NCBI RefSeq assembly: GCF_000331995.1
Contig: NC_020134.1
Coordinates: 2,354,724 to 2,418,723 of the forward strand
DNA: 64,000 bases
Direction: 5' to 3'
From: Thermoclostridium stercorarium subsp. stercorarium DSM 8532
GTDB lineage: Bacteria; Bacillota; Clostridia; DSM-8532
Shown here: positions 1-9,375 of the stretch, piece after piece
Layout of the letters: each line of letters begins with the position of its first letter
Position numbering within the stretch: the first letter of the stretch is position 1
The notes under the pieces: generated by a model
Told to the model about the DNA's origin: nothing
Databases searched by the model: none
What the model saw: only the letters and a program-made list of their open reading frames with translations
Position numbers and translations under genes: made by a program

Positions 1-1290
1 TTTCATAATACTCTTTTTATGGGTAAACGTGTCAAAACTCCACTTTCCGTGATAACCGCCCATTCCGCTTTCCCCTACACCTCCGAAAGGCATATGGGAC
101 GTGGCAAGATGGACAAGGGTATCGTTAATACAGCCTCCTCCGAAAGGAACTCTTTTTATAACCGTTTTTTCCAGTTTTCTGTCCCCGGTAAAAAGATACA
201 GCGCCAGGGGTTTCGGGCGGCTGTTTATATACGAGATCACCTTTTCGATATCATCATATTCTATAACCGGGAGAATGGGCCCGAATATTTCCTCCTGCAT
301 TACAGGGGAATCAAAGCTTACGTTGTCAAGTATCGTAGGGGATATCTTAAGGTTTTCTTCGTCAAAATCCCCGCCTTCGACAACTTCGCCGCTGTCAAGA
401 AGCGCCAGCAGCCGCTTGAAATGCTTTTCATTCACAATTTTAGGGTACTCGGGATTTTTGCACGGCGATTCGCCATAAAAATCCCTGATACACTTTTTCA
501 TCGCCTCGATAAGATCCTGTTTGATTTCCCGGTGGGCAAAACAGTAGTCGGGCGCAACGCACGTCTGTCCGCTGTTCACCGTTTTCCCCCAGACAATTCT
601 TTTTGCGGATATTTCAATATTTGCGCTTTTATCCACTATGCACGGGCTTTTTCCGCCCAGTTCCAGAGTGACCGGAGTCAGGTTTCTCGATGCCGCTTCC
701 ATCACTACTTTCCCTACCCCGACACTTCCGGTGAAGAAGATATAATCGAATTTTTCGTTCAAAAGCTCGCCGTTTGCTTCTCTTCCTCCTTCAATTACGG
801 CTATATACTTATTTTCAAAACATTCTCCAATTATTTTTGCAATAACCGACGAAGTTCGGGGAGAATATGCCGAAGGCTTCACTATGGCACAGTTTCCGCC
901 CGCTATTGCCCCGATCAGCGGCGTTACTGAAAGCTGAAAGGGATAATTCCACGGTGACATTATAAGAACAACGCCGTAAGGTTCGGATACAATGTAGGAA
1001 ACCGATTTAAACTGTGTAAGCGGTGTTCTGACTCTTTTCACTCTGCTCCACCGTGGAAGCTTTTTTATCATTTCATTCAATTCGGCGTAAACAAATCCGA
1101 TTTCCGTCGCATAGGCCTCAAAAGGAGATTTGTTCAAATCTTCTTTAAGCGCTCCGCAAATCTCCTCCTCATATTTCTTTATATATTCCTTAAGCCTTCT
1201 GAGAGCATTAATCCGATAATCCAAATCCAGCGTTTCGCCTTTTGCGAAATATTCCCTTTGCATTTTTACAATGTCTTTTATGTCCTTCAT
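1..1290 (-). CDS. aldehyde dehydrogenase, class 3-like (3' end outside window)
   Basis: NAD(P)-dependent oxidation of aldehydes to acids. The frame is open for 430 codons and runs off the window edge, so about the last 20-30 residues of a normal 450-460 residue enzyme are missing. Visible motifs are the ELGGKSP glutamate region, the catalytic cysteine in GQTCVAPDY near residue 245, the SPWNYPF cofactor region, and a C-terminal GGYHGKWSFDTF stretch typical of class 3 (YwdH or coniferyl-aldehyde-type) enzymes. The ATG at 1288-1290 follows AAGGAG at good spacing. It lies downstream of the ftsZ terminator and seems a separate transcription unit. The substrate cannot be read from sequence. Confidence 0.93.
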   Translation of the reverse strand, partial: MKDIKDIVKMQREYFAKGETLDLDYRINALRRLKEYIKKYEEEICGALKEDLNKSPFEAYATEIGFVYAELNEMIKKLPRWSRVKRVRTPLTQFKSVSYIVSEPYGVVLIMSPWNYPFQLSVTPLIGAIAGGNCAIVKPSAYSPRTSSVIAKIIGECFENKYIAVIEGGREANGELLNEKFDYIFFTGSVGVGKVVMEAASRNLTPVTLELGGKSPCIVDKSANIEISAKRIVWGKTVNSGQTCVAPDYCFAHREIKQDLIEAMKKCIRDFYGESPCKNPEYPKIVNEKHFKRLLALLDSGEVVEGGDFDEENLKISPTILDNVSFDSPVMQEEIFGPILPVIEYDDIEKVISYINSRPKPLALYLFTGDRKLEKTVIKRVPFGGGCINDTLVHLATSHMPFGGVGESGMGGYHGKWSFDTFTHKKSIMK

Positions 1291-1395
1291 CACGGCAACT
1301 CCTTTTTGGAAATCGTAAGCCGAACGGAATACAATTACCGTTTAATTTAAATGATATCACAATTTTCACGGAACTGCACATTCATAAATAAATAA

Positions 1396-1423
1396 TGCCA
1401 GATCATTCCGTTCTGATCTGGCA
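1396..1423 (-). terminator. terminator hairpin after ftsZ
   Basis: A perfect 10-bp inverted repeat, TGCCAGATCA and TGATCTGGCA, with an 8-nt loop. On the minus strand it is followed by a T-rich run (TTATTTATTTATG), so it probably ends the division cluster transcript 35 nt after the ftsZ stop. The plus-strand side is also T-rich. Confidence 0.75.
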
Positions 1424-1458
1424 CTTAAAATTTTTTATATTTTATATTATTCCCATTG

Positions 1459-2556
1459 TTATCTGAACCTGTTGCGTTTAAGGAAAATGGGGATATCAAG
1501 CCCGTCGTCATCATCTTCAGACTCCGACTTTACGGAGGTATTCTTCATTGCAGCGCTTGCATCGCTGGCATTCAGAAGTTTGCTTTGTTTCTTCTGTTCA
1601 CGTGCCTTGTCAAATCCTGTTGCTATAACCGTGATTATTATTTCATCCTTCAGGTTTTCATCTATAACGGCACCAAATATAATGGTCGCTTCGGGATCAG
1701 CGGAGTTCTGTATCAGTTCTGCAGCCGTGTTGACTTCCTGCAAACCGAGATCGGGTCCGCCGGTGATATTCAGCAATACGCCCCTTGCGCCTTCTATTGA
1801 AGTTTCGAGCAGCGGACTTGAAATGGCCTGTTTTGCCGCTTCCTCAGCCTTGTTTTCCCCGCTCGCTCTCCCAATTCCCATATGCGCGAGGCCCTGTTCC
1901 AGCATTATTGTCTTTACGTCAGCAAAGTCAAGGTTGATTAAACCGGGTACCGCAATCAGATCCGAGATACCCTGCACACCTTGACGAAGAACATCGTCGG
2001 CCATTCTGAATGCTTCAAGTATGGATGTTTTCTTATCAGCTATATGTAAAAGCCTGTCATTCGGAATGGTGACAAGCGTATCAACCACCGCTCTTAAATT
2101 CTCTATGCCGCGCTCGGCCTGCTGCATCCTTTTCTTGCCTTCAAACAGAAAAGGCTTTGTTACAACGCCGACAGTAAGTATTCCCAGTTCCTTGGCTATC
2201 TGAGCAATTACCGGTGCTCCTCCCGTTCCGGTTCCACCGCCCATTCCTGCCGTTACGAACACCATATCGGCGTCCTTTATTGCCATTGCTATCTCATCAC
2301 GGCTTTCATTCGCCGCTTTTTCTCCGATTTCAGGGTTTGCGCCCGCACCGAGACCTTTCGTAAGCTTGTCCCCTATCTGTATTTTTGTGTTGGCCTTTGA
2401 CAAAAACAATGCCTGCTTGTCGGTATTAACCGCTATAAAATCCACACCTCTGAGTCCGGCTTCAATCATTCGGTTAACTGCGTTATTTCCTCCGCCGCCA
2501 ACACCTATAACCTTAATTCGGGCAAAGTTTTCCATATCAAGATCAAATTCCAGCAA
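1459..2556 (-). CDS. ftsZ: cell division GTPase FtsZ
   Basis: Tubulin-like GTPase that polymerises into the cytokinetic Z ring on the inner membrane face. The 365 residues show the N-terminal [13 protein letters not shown] nucleotide-binding loop, the [11 protein letters not shown] tubulin signature near residue 110, and a C-terminal DIPIFLKR tail that binds membrane tethers such as FtsA or SepF. The linker before the tail is short and acidic (ESEDDDDG). The start is a TTG preceded by GGGGGA, giving the usual [18 protein letters not shown] beginning. It is the last gene of the division cluster. Confidence 0.98.
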   Translation of the reverse strand: MLEFDLDMENFARIKVIGVGGGGNNAVNRMIEAGLRGVDFIAVNTDKQALFLSKANTKIQIGDKLTKGLGAGANPEIGEKAANESRDEIAMAIKDADMVFVTAGMGGGTGTGGAPVIAQIAKELGILTVGVVTKPFLFEGKKRMQQAERGIENLRAVVDTLVTIPNDRLLHIADKKTSILEAFRMADDVLRQGVQGISDLIAVPGLINLDFADVKTIMLEQGLAHMGIGRASGENKAEEAAKQAISSPLLETSIEGARGVLLNITGGPDLGLQEVNTAAELIQNSADPEATIIFGAVIDENLKDEIIITVIATGFDKAREQKKQSKLLNASDASAAMKNTSVKSESEDDDDGLDIPIFLKRNRFR

Positions 2557-2667
2557 ACCCGTATCCCCCTTTTTCGCTAACCTTTATCTTATGTGAAGAT
2601 CTCACCCTGTAACGCACTTCATAATTTTATTATATATTAATAAGGTTTAAAATCAAGCATAGTACCA

Positions 2668-3006
2668 TTATTTTTCGGTATTTTTTTCAATAAGCTTTCT
2701 CCGTATGAATCCGAAATTCAGAAAAATTCTGTTTCCAAACGCAAATACCGCAGCCAGGTGCAGCGAAATCCCCAGTCTATCACCGATATATGCAAGTAAT
2801 GCGGCAAGCAGGGAATTTCCGAAAAAACCCGACAAGAATATTTTTATGTCAAAACTGTTGTTCATGGACGCGGCCAAGCCACCGAAAACCGAATCAAGAG
2901 CCGCAAGTATCGCCACTGCGGCGTAATTTGAATATTCTTTGGGAATATTGTACGGAATCAAAATTCCTATTATCAAACCTATAATTAAACCAAGCAGCGG
3001 AATCAT
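2668..3006 (-). CDS. sbp: small basic membrane protein (DUF1290)
   Basis: A 112-residue integral membrane protein with about three hydrophobic segments (IPLLGLIIGLIIGILIPY, a central AAVAILAALDSVFGG segment, and a C-terminal NSLLAALLAYIGD segment). This matches the Sbp/DUF1290 family, which sits between ftsQ/divIB and ftsZ in many Firmicutes. The biochemical role is unknown; position implies a division or envelope function. It is 34 nt downstream of ftsQ and 111 nt upstream of ftsZ, in the same direction. Confidence 0.9.
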   Translation of the reverse strand: MIPLLGLIIGLIIGILIPYNIPKEYSNYAAVAILAALDSVFGGLAASMNNSFDIKIFLSGFFGNSLLAALLAYIGDRLGISLHLAAVFAFGNRIFLNFGFIRRKLIEKNTEK

Positions 3007-3040
3007 AATTCACTCACTTCCATGTTAATAATAAATTTTT

Positions 3041-3859
3041 TCATTCGGCTATAAAACGGGCATACTTATTGTCAAAAAAATCTATCATACCCCGTTCCTC
3101 GGGCCTGATATAATTGTAATATAATTCCTTCAAATATGAAAGTCTGTAAACCAATTCACTGTCCATTTTTATTTTCGCCGTAATCCGATTGTCAAGAGAA
3201 AAATATAACTCCTTGTCTTCAGGGATGTCGATCCAGTCTATGACTTCAACCAGTTTCTGAGATGAATTCGCATCCACGGCATTAAGTCCTTCCAGCAATT
3301 GCACTACCGTGCCTAACTTTTCTGGTTCCTTCGTCTGAATTTTCTCCCCCAGTACAAATCTGTCCAACTGCACTCCCCTGATTTCCGGGTACCTGTCATC
3401 CAGCTGGGTTTCCACATCAAGCACATAACCTTTCTCGTCCACCAGCAGATAATTGCCAAAATAACGTATCCATGCTATTGCATTCCTTTCCGTTACATTT
3501 ATGTATACCTTGTCCGGGAAAACGTATTTAACTTCCGCCGATTTAACCCACGGCAGTTTCTCCACATTTTTTTCAGCTATACCCATGCGGAAATGAAACA
3601 GGTGCCTGAGGCTTCCTCCGAGATATTTCAGTGCGTTTTCTCCTTTCTGTATGCCCGATGCCTCAATAATTTCCTCCGCAGTATAGTTTACCGTCTCATT
3701 AACGTATATATCTGACAATAAAAGCAGCGGAGAAAACATTAATACCGCTGCCGCACTTCCGATGAGTATCACCGCAACAAATACCGATTTAACGGTTTTT
3801 TTCCTGCCCGATTTTTTTCGATATATTAAAAATTCATCGCTTTTACCGGATCTTTTCAT
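3041..3859 (-). CDS. ftsQ: cell division protein FtsQ/DivIB
   Basis: Bitopic division protein of 272 residues that links early and late divisome components. It has a basic cytoplasmic N-terminus (KRSGKSDEFLIYRKKSGRKK), one membrane span at about residues 25-48, then an extracellular POTRA domain (LLLSDIYVNETVNYTAEEIIEASG) and a FtsQ/DivIB beta domain. The WVKSAEVKYVFPDKVYINVTER stretch (given here as positions about 105-126) is characteristic. The ATG follows AAGGAG with proper spacing. It lies between murA and sbp. Confidence 0.93.
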   Translation of the reverse strand: MKRSGKSDEFLIYRKKSGRKKTVKSVFVAVILIGSAAAVLMFSPLLLLSDIYVNETVNYTAEEIIEASGIQKGENALKYLGGSLRHLFHFRMGIAEKNVEKLPWVKSAEVKYVFPDKVYINVTERNAIAWIRYFGNYLLVDEKGYVLDVETQLDDRYPEIRGVQLDRFVLGEKIQTKEPEKLGTVVQLLEGLNAVDANSSQKLVEVIDWIDIPEDKELYFSLDNRITAKIKMDSELVYRLSYLKELYYNYIRPEERGMIDFFDNKYARFIAE

Positions 3860-3968
3860 TTATACTCCTTACACACCAACGATATTATGGAAGAAAAAAG
3901 AAGCGGTCGCAAATAATTATAGCACACAGTCATTATTACTGCAATTAAACGCTCTTTCCCGGTAATAA

Positions 3969-5228
3969 TCATTCCCTCCTTATTTTTGCACCGATCGCGC
4001 CTAAATTCTTTTCAAATGCCTCATATCCCCTGTCTATATGCTTCACATTGTTAATTACGCTTGTTCCCTCGGCTGCAAGCGCTGCAATAGTAAGCGCCGC
4101 CCCTCCTCTTAGATCGCTGGCCTCAAGAAACGCGCCGGTAAGCCTTTTAACGCCTTTTATAACCGCCACTCTTTCCCTTACTGTAATATCGGCTCCCATC
4201 CGCATTAACTGTTCAACATAACCGTAACGGTTTTCAAAAACAGTTTCAATTACCACGCTGGTCCCCTTTGCCTTTGACAGTATTGCCACAAACTGAGGCT
4301 GCATATCCGTCGGAAATCCCGGGTATGGCGAAGTGCGTATAACTTCAATGGCCTTAAGATTTCCGTCGGATTTTATCCTGATGGTTTTATCATTCAAAAG
4401 CTCAACGGACACACCGCAATTTCTGAGAAGATAAGCAATTGAACTGACATGCTCATAATCAATACCGTCAAGAACCAATTCACCGCCGGTGGCCGCCACA
4501 CACGCCATATAGGTCCCCGCCACAATTCTGTCGGGAATTACGCTGTATGTAACATCCTTTTCTATCTCCCTGCAGCCGTTAATATGTATAACCCCCGTAC
4601 CCGCACCGTGTATTTTCACTCCCAATGCCTGGAGAAAATTTTGAAGATCCACGATTTCCGGCTCTTTTGCCGCATTCCGGATTATTGTCTCTCCTTCTGC
4701 CAGACTGGCTGCAAGCATTATATTTTCGGTCGCCCCTACGCTCGGATAATCCAGTAAAATTTCCGTCCCCTGAAATTTTTTTACCCTGCAATGAAGTATA
4801 CCCTTATATAAATCATCTATTTCCGCTCCCATTTTCCGTAACGAGTTTAAATGCAAATCAATCGGCCTCGGCCCAATGGCACATCCACCCGGGTAACTTA
4901 TGTAAATTTCACCGGTTCTTCCAAGCATTGAACCCATAAGAACGATGGAACTCCGCATTTTGCTGGCAAGGGATTCGGGAATTGTATTGGATGAAAGGTT
5001 TTTGCCGTCCACTATAATGCTCTGACCGTCGTGTTCCACCTTAAGCCCCAGAGAGGAAAGGATTTCCTGCATTGTCTTTACGTCTTCAAGAACCGGACAG
5101 TTCCTTATTACGCTTGTTCCGCGGTTCAGAACGGTTGCAGCCAGAATCGGCAAAACGGCGTTTTTAGCCCCCGGGATTTTCAATTCGCCATGCAGACGGT
5201 TACCGCCTTCAACGACAAACTTATCCAA
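3969..5228 (-). CDS. murA: UDP-N-acetylglucosamine 1-carboxyvinyltransferase MurA
   Basis: Transfers enolpyruvate from PEP to UDP-GlcNAc, the first committed step of peptidoglycan synthesis in the cytoplasm. Residues show the KIPGAKNAVLP start region, the active-site cysteine in PGGCAIGPRP, and repeated EPSP synthase-like halves. I choose the TTG at 5226-5228 because GGAGG lies 8 nt upstream; the GTG three codons earlier overlaps the ribosome binding site. This gives the family-typical MDKFVVEGGNRLHGEL. It is separated from ftsW by about 590 bp, in the slot where murG commonly lies. Confidence 0.96.
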   Translation of the reverse strand: MDKFVVEGGNRLHGELKIPGAKNAVLPILAATVLNRGTSVIRNCPVLEDVKTMQEILSSLGLKVEHDGQSIIVDGKNLSSNTIPESLASKMRSSIVLMGSMLGRTGEIYISYPGGCAIGPRPIDLHLNSLRKMGAEIDDLYKGILHCRVKKFQGTEILLDYPSVGATENIMLAASLAEGETIIRNAAKEPEIVDLQNFLQALGVKIHGAGTGVIHINGCREIEKDVTYSVIPDRIVAGTYMACVAATGGELVLDGIDYEHVSSIAYLLRNCGVSVELLNDKTIRIKSDGNLKAIEVIRTSPYPGFPTDMQPQFVAILSKAKGTSVVIETVFENRYGYVEQLMRMGADITVRERVAVIKGVKRLTGAFLEASDLRGGAALTIAALAAEGTSVINNVKHIDRGYEAFEKNLGAIGAKIRRE

Positions 5229-5653
5229 AAAAAACACCTCCGGCTTTTGCTTCCTACGTTACGGGGTTATTCACAGTGAGATGCCTTTTGAAAAGTTCTG
5301 TTTCTTCATAGCTCATAGTTTATATTATGCCGGCTGAAAAAATCTGTTACTTGGTGCTTGTCTTATTCCGTATTCCCGGCAGGCGGGCAACCGTTATTGT
5401 GGACTTATACTTCGACATTCAGGATAAAAATTACTGCTCTTACTGCATCTGTAATATAAATTTAACTTGCAAACAATGGCATAATCAGTTAATTTAATTA
5501 TGAAAAAGGATTTTTATTTTTGACAGGACGCCAGATCCGGGGAAATTCCTGCTGTTTCTGACATGTGCCTTATCGCCGATGGCGATAGCGCACGATATGC
5601 ATTTGGAAGTGTAAAATTGGCATGCCAAAACATTGTGAAACAAAGGTGGATAT
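5229..5653. other. non-coding gap between murA and the small plus-strand gene
   Basis: About 425 bp without a convincing minus-strand gene, although murG and murB often occur here in relatives. No MurG-like motif is visible in any frame. It contains a hairpin TATCGCC-gat-GGCGATA (5571-5587) and a perfect 12-bp palindrome TTGGCATGCCAA (5617-5628), the latter 25 bp before the start of the small plus-strand gene. A murA promoter must lie here or transcription must read through; I cannot place one confidently. Confidence 0.5.
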
Positions 5654-5821
5654 ATGAAATCTGTAATATCCGGAGGTTTTTTCCTTTTAAGCGGAAGCGT
5701 AATAATTTCAGCACTCACCGTCAGCAATGCTGGCAATGATTTCATGAACGGTCTCGGCGCTGTATTTATTCTTATTGGCATTGCTCAAATAGTGATAGGC
5801 TTATTTTTTGAAGATGATTAA
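5654..5821 (+). CDS. small two-span membrane protein, unknown function
   Basis: A 55-residue open frame. The ATG follows AAAGGTGG at 6-nt spacing. It encodes two predicted membrane helices (SGGFFLLSGSVIISAL and GLGAVFILIGIAQIVIGLFF) joined by a short polar loop (SNAGNDFMN), ending FEDD. It is convergent with ftsW and the two stop codons overlap by 4 nt (5818-5821). I do not recognise the family. The ribosome binding site, clean hydrophobic pattern and tight packing argue for a real gene; it is too short to be certain. Confidence 0.6.
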   Translation: MKSVISGGFFLLSGSVIISALTVSNAGNDFMNGLGAVFILIGIAQIVIGLFFEDD

Positions 5822-6939
5822 TACTTTTCCCTTTTCAGGCGGTATTTGTCATTGCAATGCCTGGATATGTTGAGAAGTATTCCTATCCCCACCAGAAGGA
5901 AAGCCAGCGAACTTCCGCCGTATGTAAAAAACGGAAGCGGCATTCCCGTAACGGGCATTGAAGAAGTTACGACAGCAACATTTACAATCACCTGCAGAGC
6001 AATCAGTGATGTAAGTCCGACCGATATAAGACTTCCGAGAGTATCAGGAGCATGCATTGCCACTCTTATGCCGCGCCAGATCAGAACAAGAAACAGTAAC
6101 AGGATTGTGGTGGCACCTATGAACCCTAGTTCCTCGGCGGCAATTGAAAAAATAAAGTCGGTATGGGGCTCGGGTATATAAAGGTGTTTCTGTACGCTTT
6201 GTCCAATACCCTTTCCGAATATACCTCCCGAACCAATCGCATACAGAGAGTTTACAATCTGGAAACCTGTATCGGTGGGATCTTCAAAAGGATCAAGGAA
6301 TGTAAGCAGTCTTTTCAAACGGTATTCTTCTGTTAGAACAAAATATATTCCCAGCGGTATTACGGGAATGGCAAGCAATATAAAATGCCAGATTTTCGCC
6401 CCGGCCGTAAAAAGTATTATCACCGCAACGCCGGTTACCAGTATCGTGGCACTGAAATGCGGCTGCAGCATCAGCAGGGCGTCCACAATTCCTACAACCA
6501 GCAGGTAAGGTACAAGCCCTTTCCAGAAATACTGCAACTCGTCGGCCTTTTTGGAAAGACTGAACGAATAGAACAGAATTATCGACAGTTTTGCCATTTC
6601 CGAAGGCTGGAATGAGAAAGGTCCGAAGTTAAACCATCTCCATGCCCCGTTTATATTCGAACCTATTCCCGGGATTCTGACAAGGATTAAAAGCACGATG
6701 CTGACAAGCATCATAATGGGTGAAAACTGCGCAATTCTTCTGTAGTCAATTCTTGACACCAAAAGCATTGCCACAATCCCAATGGTTGCCCAAATAAGCT
6801 GCCTGACGAGGTAATACTCCTTATTGCCGAATTTACGGCTGGCATAGTAGGAACTCGCGCTGTAAACCATGCTTATTCCCAACGCAAGAAGCAGCAGTAC
6901 CGTTACAAATATCCAGAAATCAAAATCCCTTCGTTTCAT
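5818..6939 (-). CDS. ftsW: SEDS peptidoglycan glycosyltransferase FtsW/SpoVE
   Basis: Multi-pass SEDS-family polymerase that builds septal (or spore cortex) glycan strands from lipid II together with a class B PBP. About ten membrane spans and the motifs FSFQPSEMAKL, HTDFIFSIAAEELG and TGMPLPFFTYGGSS are present. The ATG at 6937-6939 follows GAGG at 5 nt; the GTG two codons earlier lies inside the mraY stop overlap and is less likely. It is coupled to mraY with no room for murD. FtsW and SpoVE cannot be told apart by sequence alone here; position favours division. Confidence 0.93.
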   Translation of the reverse strand: MKRRDFDFWIFVTVLLLLALGISMVYSASSYYASRKFGNKEYYLVRQLIWATIGIVAMLLVSRIDYRRIAQFSPIMMLVSIVLLILVRIPGIGSNINGAWRWFNFGPFSFQPSEMAKLSIILFYSFSLSKKADELQYFWKGLVPYLLVVGIVDALLMLQPHFSATILVTGVAVIILFTAGAKIWHFILLAIPVIPLGIYFVLTEEYRLKRLLTFLDPFEDPTDTGFQIVNSLYAIGSGGIFGKGIGQSVQKHLYIPEPHTDFIFSIAAEELGFIGATTILLLFLVLIWRGIRVAMHAPDTLGSLISVGLTSLIALQVIVNVAVVTSSMPVTGMPLPFFTYGGSSLAFLLVGIGILLNISRHCNDKYRLKREKY

Positions 6940-6941
6940 AC

Positions 6942-7913
6942 TCACCTCAAAGAAACAAAAGCTATTGCACAGAAGAATATCGTCGCAATAAGAAAGGCGA
7001 TTACTATTTTGGTCTCTTTCCAGCCCATTAATTCAAAATGGTGATGAATCGGCGCCATTTTAAAAATTCTTTTCCCCGTCCTCTTGAAATAAGCCACCTG
7101 AAGTATAACCGAAACATTCTCGATAAAGTAAATCATTCCGGCTATAACCAGAACAAAAGGCATCTGAAGCAGTATCGCCACCGACGCAACCGCTCCGCCA
7201 AGGGCAAGAGAGCCGACGTCACCCATAAACACCTTCGCAGGGTGCAGATTAAAGGTAAGAAATCCAAGGCAGCCCCCCGCCAAAATCGCACAGAAAAGTT
7301 TTGTTGTGTTCCACTCATTGTTCAGCATTGAAACCAGTGTAAAGAAAACGAGCACAACCACCGTAATACTGCCCGCCAGGCCGTCCAGCCCGTCGGTCAG
7401 GTTAACTGCGTTGGTATAGGCAAGGAGTATAAAAATGCAGAACGGGATAAATATCCCAACCGGAACATTCACCGGATTATCCAGCCCTATAAACGGTATT
7501 ACTGTCTTTTCCCATGCATTGGTCATTGTAACTACATATGCTGTAAAACATGCGGCTACAATCAGCAAACCCAGCATTTTCTGTTTTGGGGTAAGCCCAT
7601 CCTTGTTGTGCCTTTTGACTTTAAGGAAATCGTCAACAAACCCTACAAGCGCGAAACCGAACGTTGTCAGAATCAGCGCCAGCATGTCTCTGTCCTTAAA
7701 TGCATAAAATCCGCCGACAACAGCCAGTGGAACAAGAAATATAAAACCACCCATAGTGGGTATTCCCTGCTTCACCAGGTGAGTCTTCGGCCCTTCTTCC
7801 CTGATCGTCTGACCGAATTTCAATTTCCTAAGCACCGGAATCAAAATTATCCCCGTTATCAAAGCAATTACAAATGCAATAACAAATACTGCTATATGAT
7901 CTGGTATATTCAT
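6942..7913 (-). CDS. mraY: phospho-N-acetylmuramoyl-pentapeptide transferase MraY
   Basis: Membrane enzyme that transfers phospho-MurNAc-pentapeptide to undecaprenyl phosphate, making lipid I. The 323 residues hold ten predicted spans, the DDFLKVKRHNKDGLTPKQK metal-binding region, the NAVNLTDGLDGLAG motif and the late HHHFELMGW motif. The ATG follows GGGAGG with 7 nt. Its stop overlaps the ftsW start region, indicating translational coupling; murD is normally found between these two genes in Bacillus but is absent here. Confidence 0.97.
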   Translation of the reverse strand: MNIPDHIAVFVIAFVIALITGIILIPVLRKLKFGQTIREEGPKTHLVKQGIPTMGGFIFLVPLAVVGGFYAFKDRDMLALILTTFGFALVGFVDDFLKVKRHNKDGLTPKQKMLGLLIVAACFTAYVVTMTNAWEKTVIPFIGLDNPVNVPVGIFIPFCIFILLAYTNAVNLTDGLDGLAGSITVVVLVFFTLVSMLNNEWNTTKLFCAILAGGCLGFLTFNLHPAKVFMGDVGSLALGGAVASVAILLQMPFVLVIAGMIYFIENVSVILQVAYFKRTGKRIFKMAPIHHHFELMGWKETKIVIAFLIATIFFCAIAFVSLR

Positions 7914-7984
7914 ATTTATCCTCCCGGAACTGTGTCCAATTTTTCCTCAACGTACCGTAATCGAAGTTTTCTTCGACGTTATCG

Positions 7985-9370
7985 TCATTTCTTATTTGCA
8001 TCTTCGAAAATGTCTTCTATTATCCTGTCAAGATGCATCCCTCTTGAAGCCTTAAAAAGCACCACGTCATTTGGCTCGATAAGTTCCCTGAGGGAATCTA
8101 CCGCACTTTCAGGATCGGGGAAATGCAAAATCCTTTTCTTGTCCATTCCGGCTTCCACTGCACCTACGACGTAGTCTTTCGCCAATTCACCGATTGCAAC
8201 CAGGTAATTGATATTTTCATGGGCGACACAGGCTCCTACGCTTTTGTGGGCTTCTTCAGAGTAAGCGCCCAACTCCAGCATGTCACCCAGGACGGCAATG
8301 CTTCTTCGTGATCCTGAAATTTCCCTCAAAACCGACAAAGCCGCCATGGAAGAAGCAGGAGCCGCATTATATGTATCGTTTATCACTTTAACATTCCCGT
8401 ATTCCACTATGTTCATCCTCATTTTTTCACTGGAATACTGTATTAATCCCTTTTGAATATTTTCATCGGTTATGCCCATTTCTATGGCACAGGCTATTGC
8501 CGCCAATGCATCGGACACATTATGGATTCCGGGAACCGGAAGGAAGATATCCACATCCCTGTTCCTGATATTGACGGTAAAGCGTACTCCCTTTTCGCCC
8601 AAGGATTCGATACCGTAGCCCTTTACATTACAATTATCATTGATACCGTAAAAGACAACCGGCATCGGAAGCAGTCCTTCGAGCCCTGACAACAGCTCAT
8701 CATCGCCGTTAAGTATTAAAACCCCGTTTTCCTTCATTCCATTGATAATTTCCAGCTTAGCCCTCAGGATATTTTGCCTGGAACCAAGCTTTTCTATATG
8801 GGAAATTCCTATATTGGTTATAATTCCGATATCGGGCTGAATAATCCTTGAAAGATAATCTATTTCGCCCATAGCACTCATGCCCATTTCAAAAACCGCT
8901 ACCGAGTGGCTTCTGTCAAGATTCAATACCGACAGGGGAAGACCAATCTGGTTATTGAAATTACCCATGGTTTTATGTACTTTATATTGGGTGGACAGAA
9001 CCTGGGCTATCATTTCCTTTGTAGTGGTTTTCCCCACGCTTCCGGTAATGCCGATAACGGTCAGGTCGAAAAGTTTGATATAGTTTCTGGCAAGATCGCC
9101 AAGGGCTTTGACGGTGTCTTTGACAAGGATGACAGCATTATCTCCGCTTACAGGATATTCCTTTTCGCTCAGAACAATTCCGGCGCCTTTCCTGAAAGCC
9201 TCACCGATAAAATCATGGCCGTCAAACTTTTCTCCGCGAATGGCCACAAACAGACTCCCTTTCGTCAATGTCCGTGTGTCGGTACTGACTTTGTCAGCCA
9301 CGGCATTTTCGTTACCTATGAGTCTGCCATTGACCCATTGGGATATTTTATCAGCCCGTAATTTTTCCAT
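7985..9370 (-). CDS. murF: UDP-MurNAc-tripeptide:D-Ala-D-Ala ligase MurF
   Basis: Cytoplasmic Mur ligase that adds D-Ala-D-Ala to UDP-MurNAc-tripeptide using ATP. The P-loop GSVGKTTTKEMI, the MGNFNNQIGLPLSVL motif and the NDTYNAAPASSMAA motif identify MurF. The ATG at 9368-9370 is preceded by GGAG at 8 nt; a GTG three codons upstream has no spaced ribosome binding site. It overlaps or abuts the murE end (murE stop at 9376), so the two are cotranscribed. Confidence 0.96.
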   Translation of the reverse strand: MEKLRADKISQWVNGRLIGNENAVADKVSTDTRTLTKGSLFVAIRGEKFDGHDFIGEAFRKGAGIVLSEKEYPVSGDNAVILVKDTVKALGDLARNYIKLFDLTVIGITGSVGKTTTKEMIAQVLSTQYKVHKTMGNFNNQIGLPLSVLNLDRSHSVAVFEMGMSAMGEIDYLSRIIQPDIGIITNIGISHIEKLGSRQNILRAKLEIINGMKENGVLILNGDDELLSGLEGLLPMPVVFYGINDNCNVKGYGIESLGEKGVRFTVNIRNRDVDIFLPVPGIHNVSDALAAIACAIEMGITDENIQKGLIQYSSEKMRMNIVEYGNVKVINDTYNAAPASSMAALSVLREISGSRRSIAVLGDMLELGAYSEEAHKSVGACVAHENINYLVAIGELAKDYVVGAVEAGMDKKRILHFPDPESAVDSLRELIEPNDVVLFKASRGMHLDRIIEDIFEDANKK

Positions 9371-9375
9371 TTTTT

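Noticed and set aside
19..930. 303-codon plus-strand open frame at the window start
   Set aside because: It is antisense to the aldehyde dehydrogenase, has no plausible ribosome binding site and a low-complexity composition; the minus-strand frame has clear family motifs.
1472..1984. Plus-strand frames over ftsZ
   Set aside because: Ser-rich shadows of a highly conserved gene on the other strand.
5494..5781. Minus-strand 95-codon frame in the murA-ftsW gap, a possible murG remnant
   Set aside because: No MurG-like motif can be seen and there is no ribosome binding site; the plus-strand frame has one and shows membrane helices.
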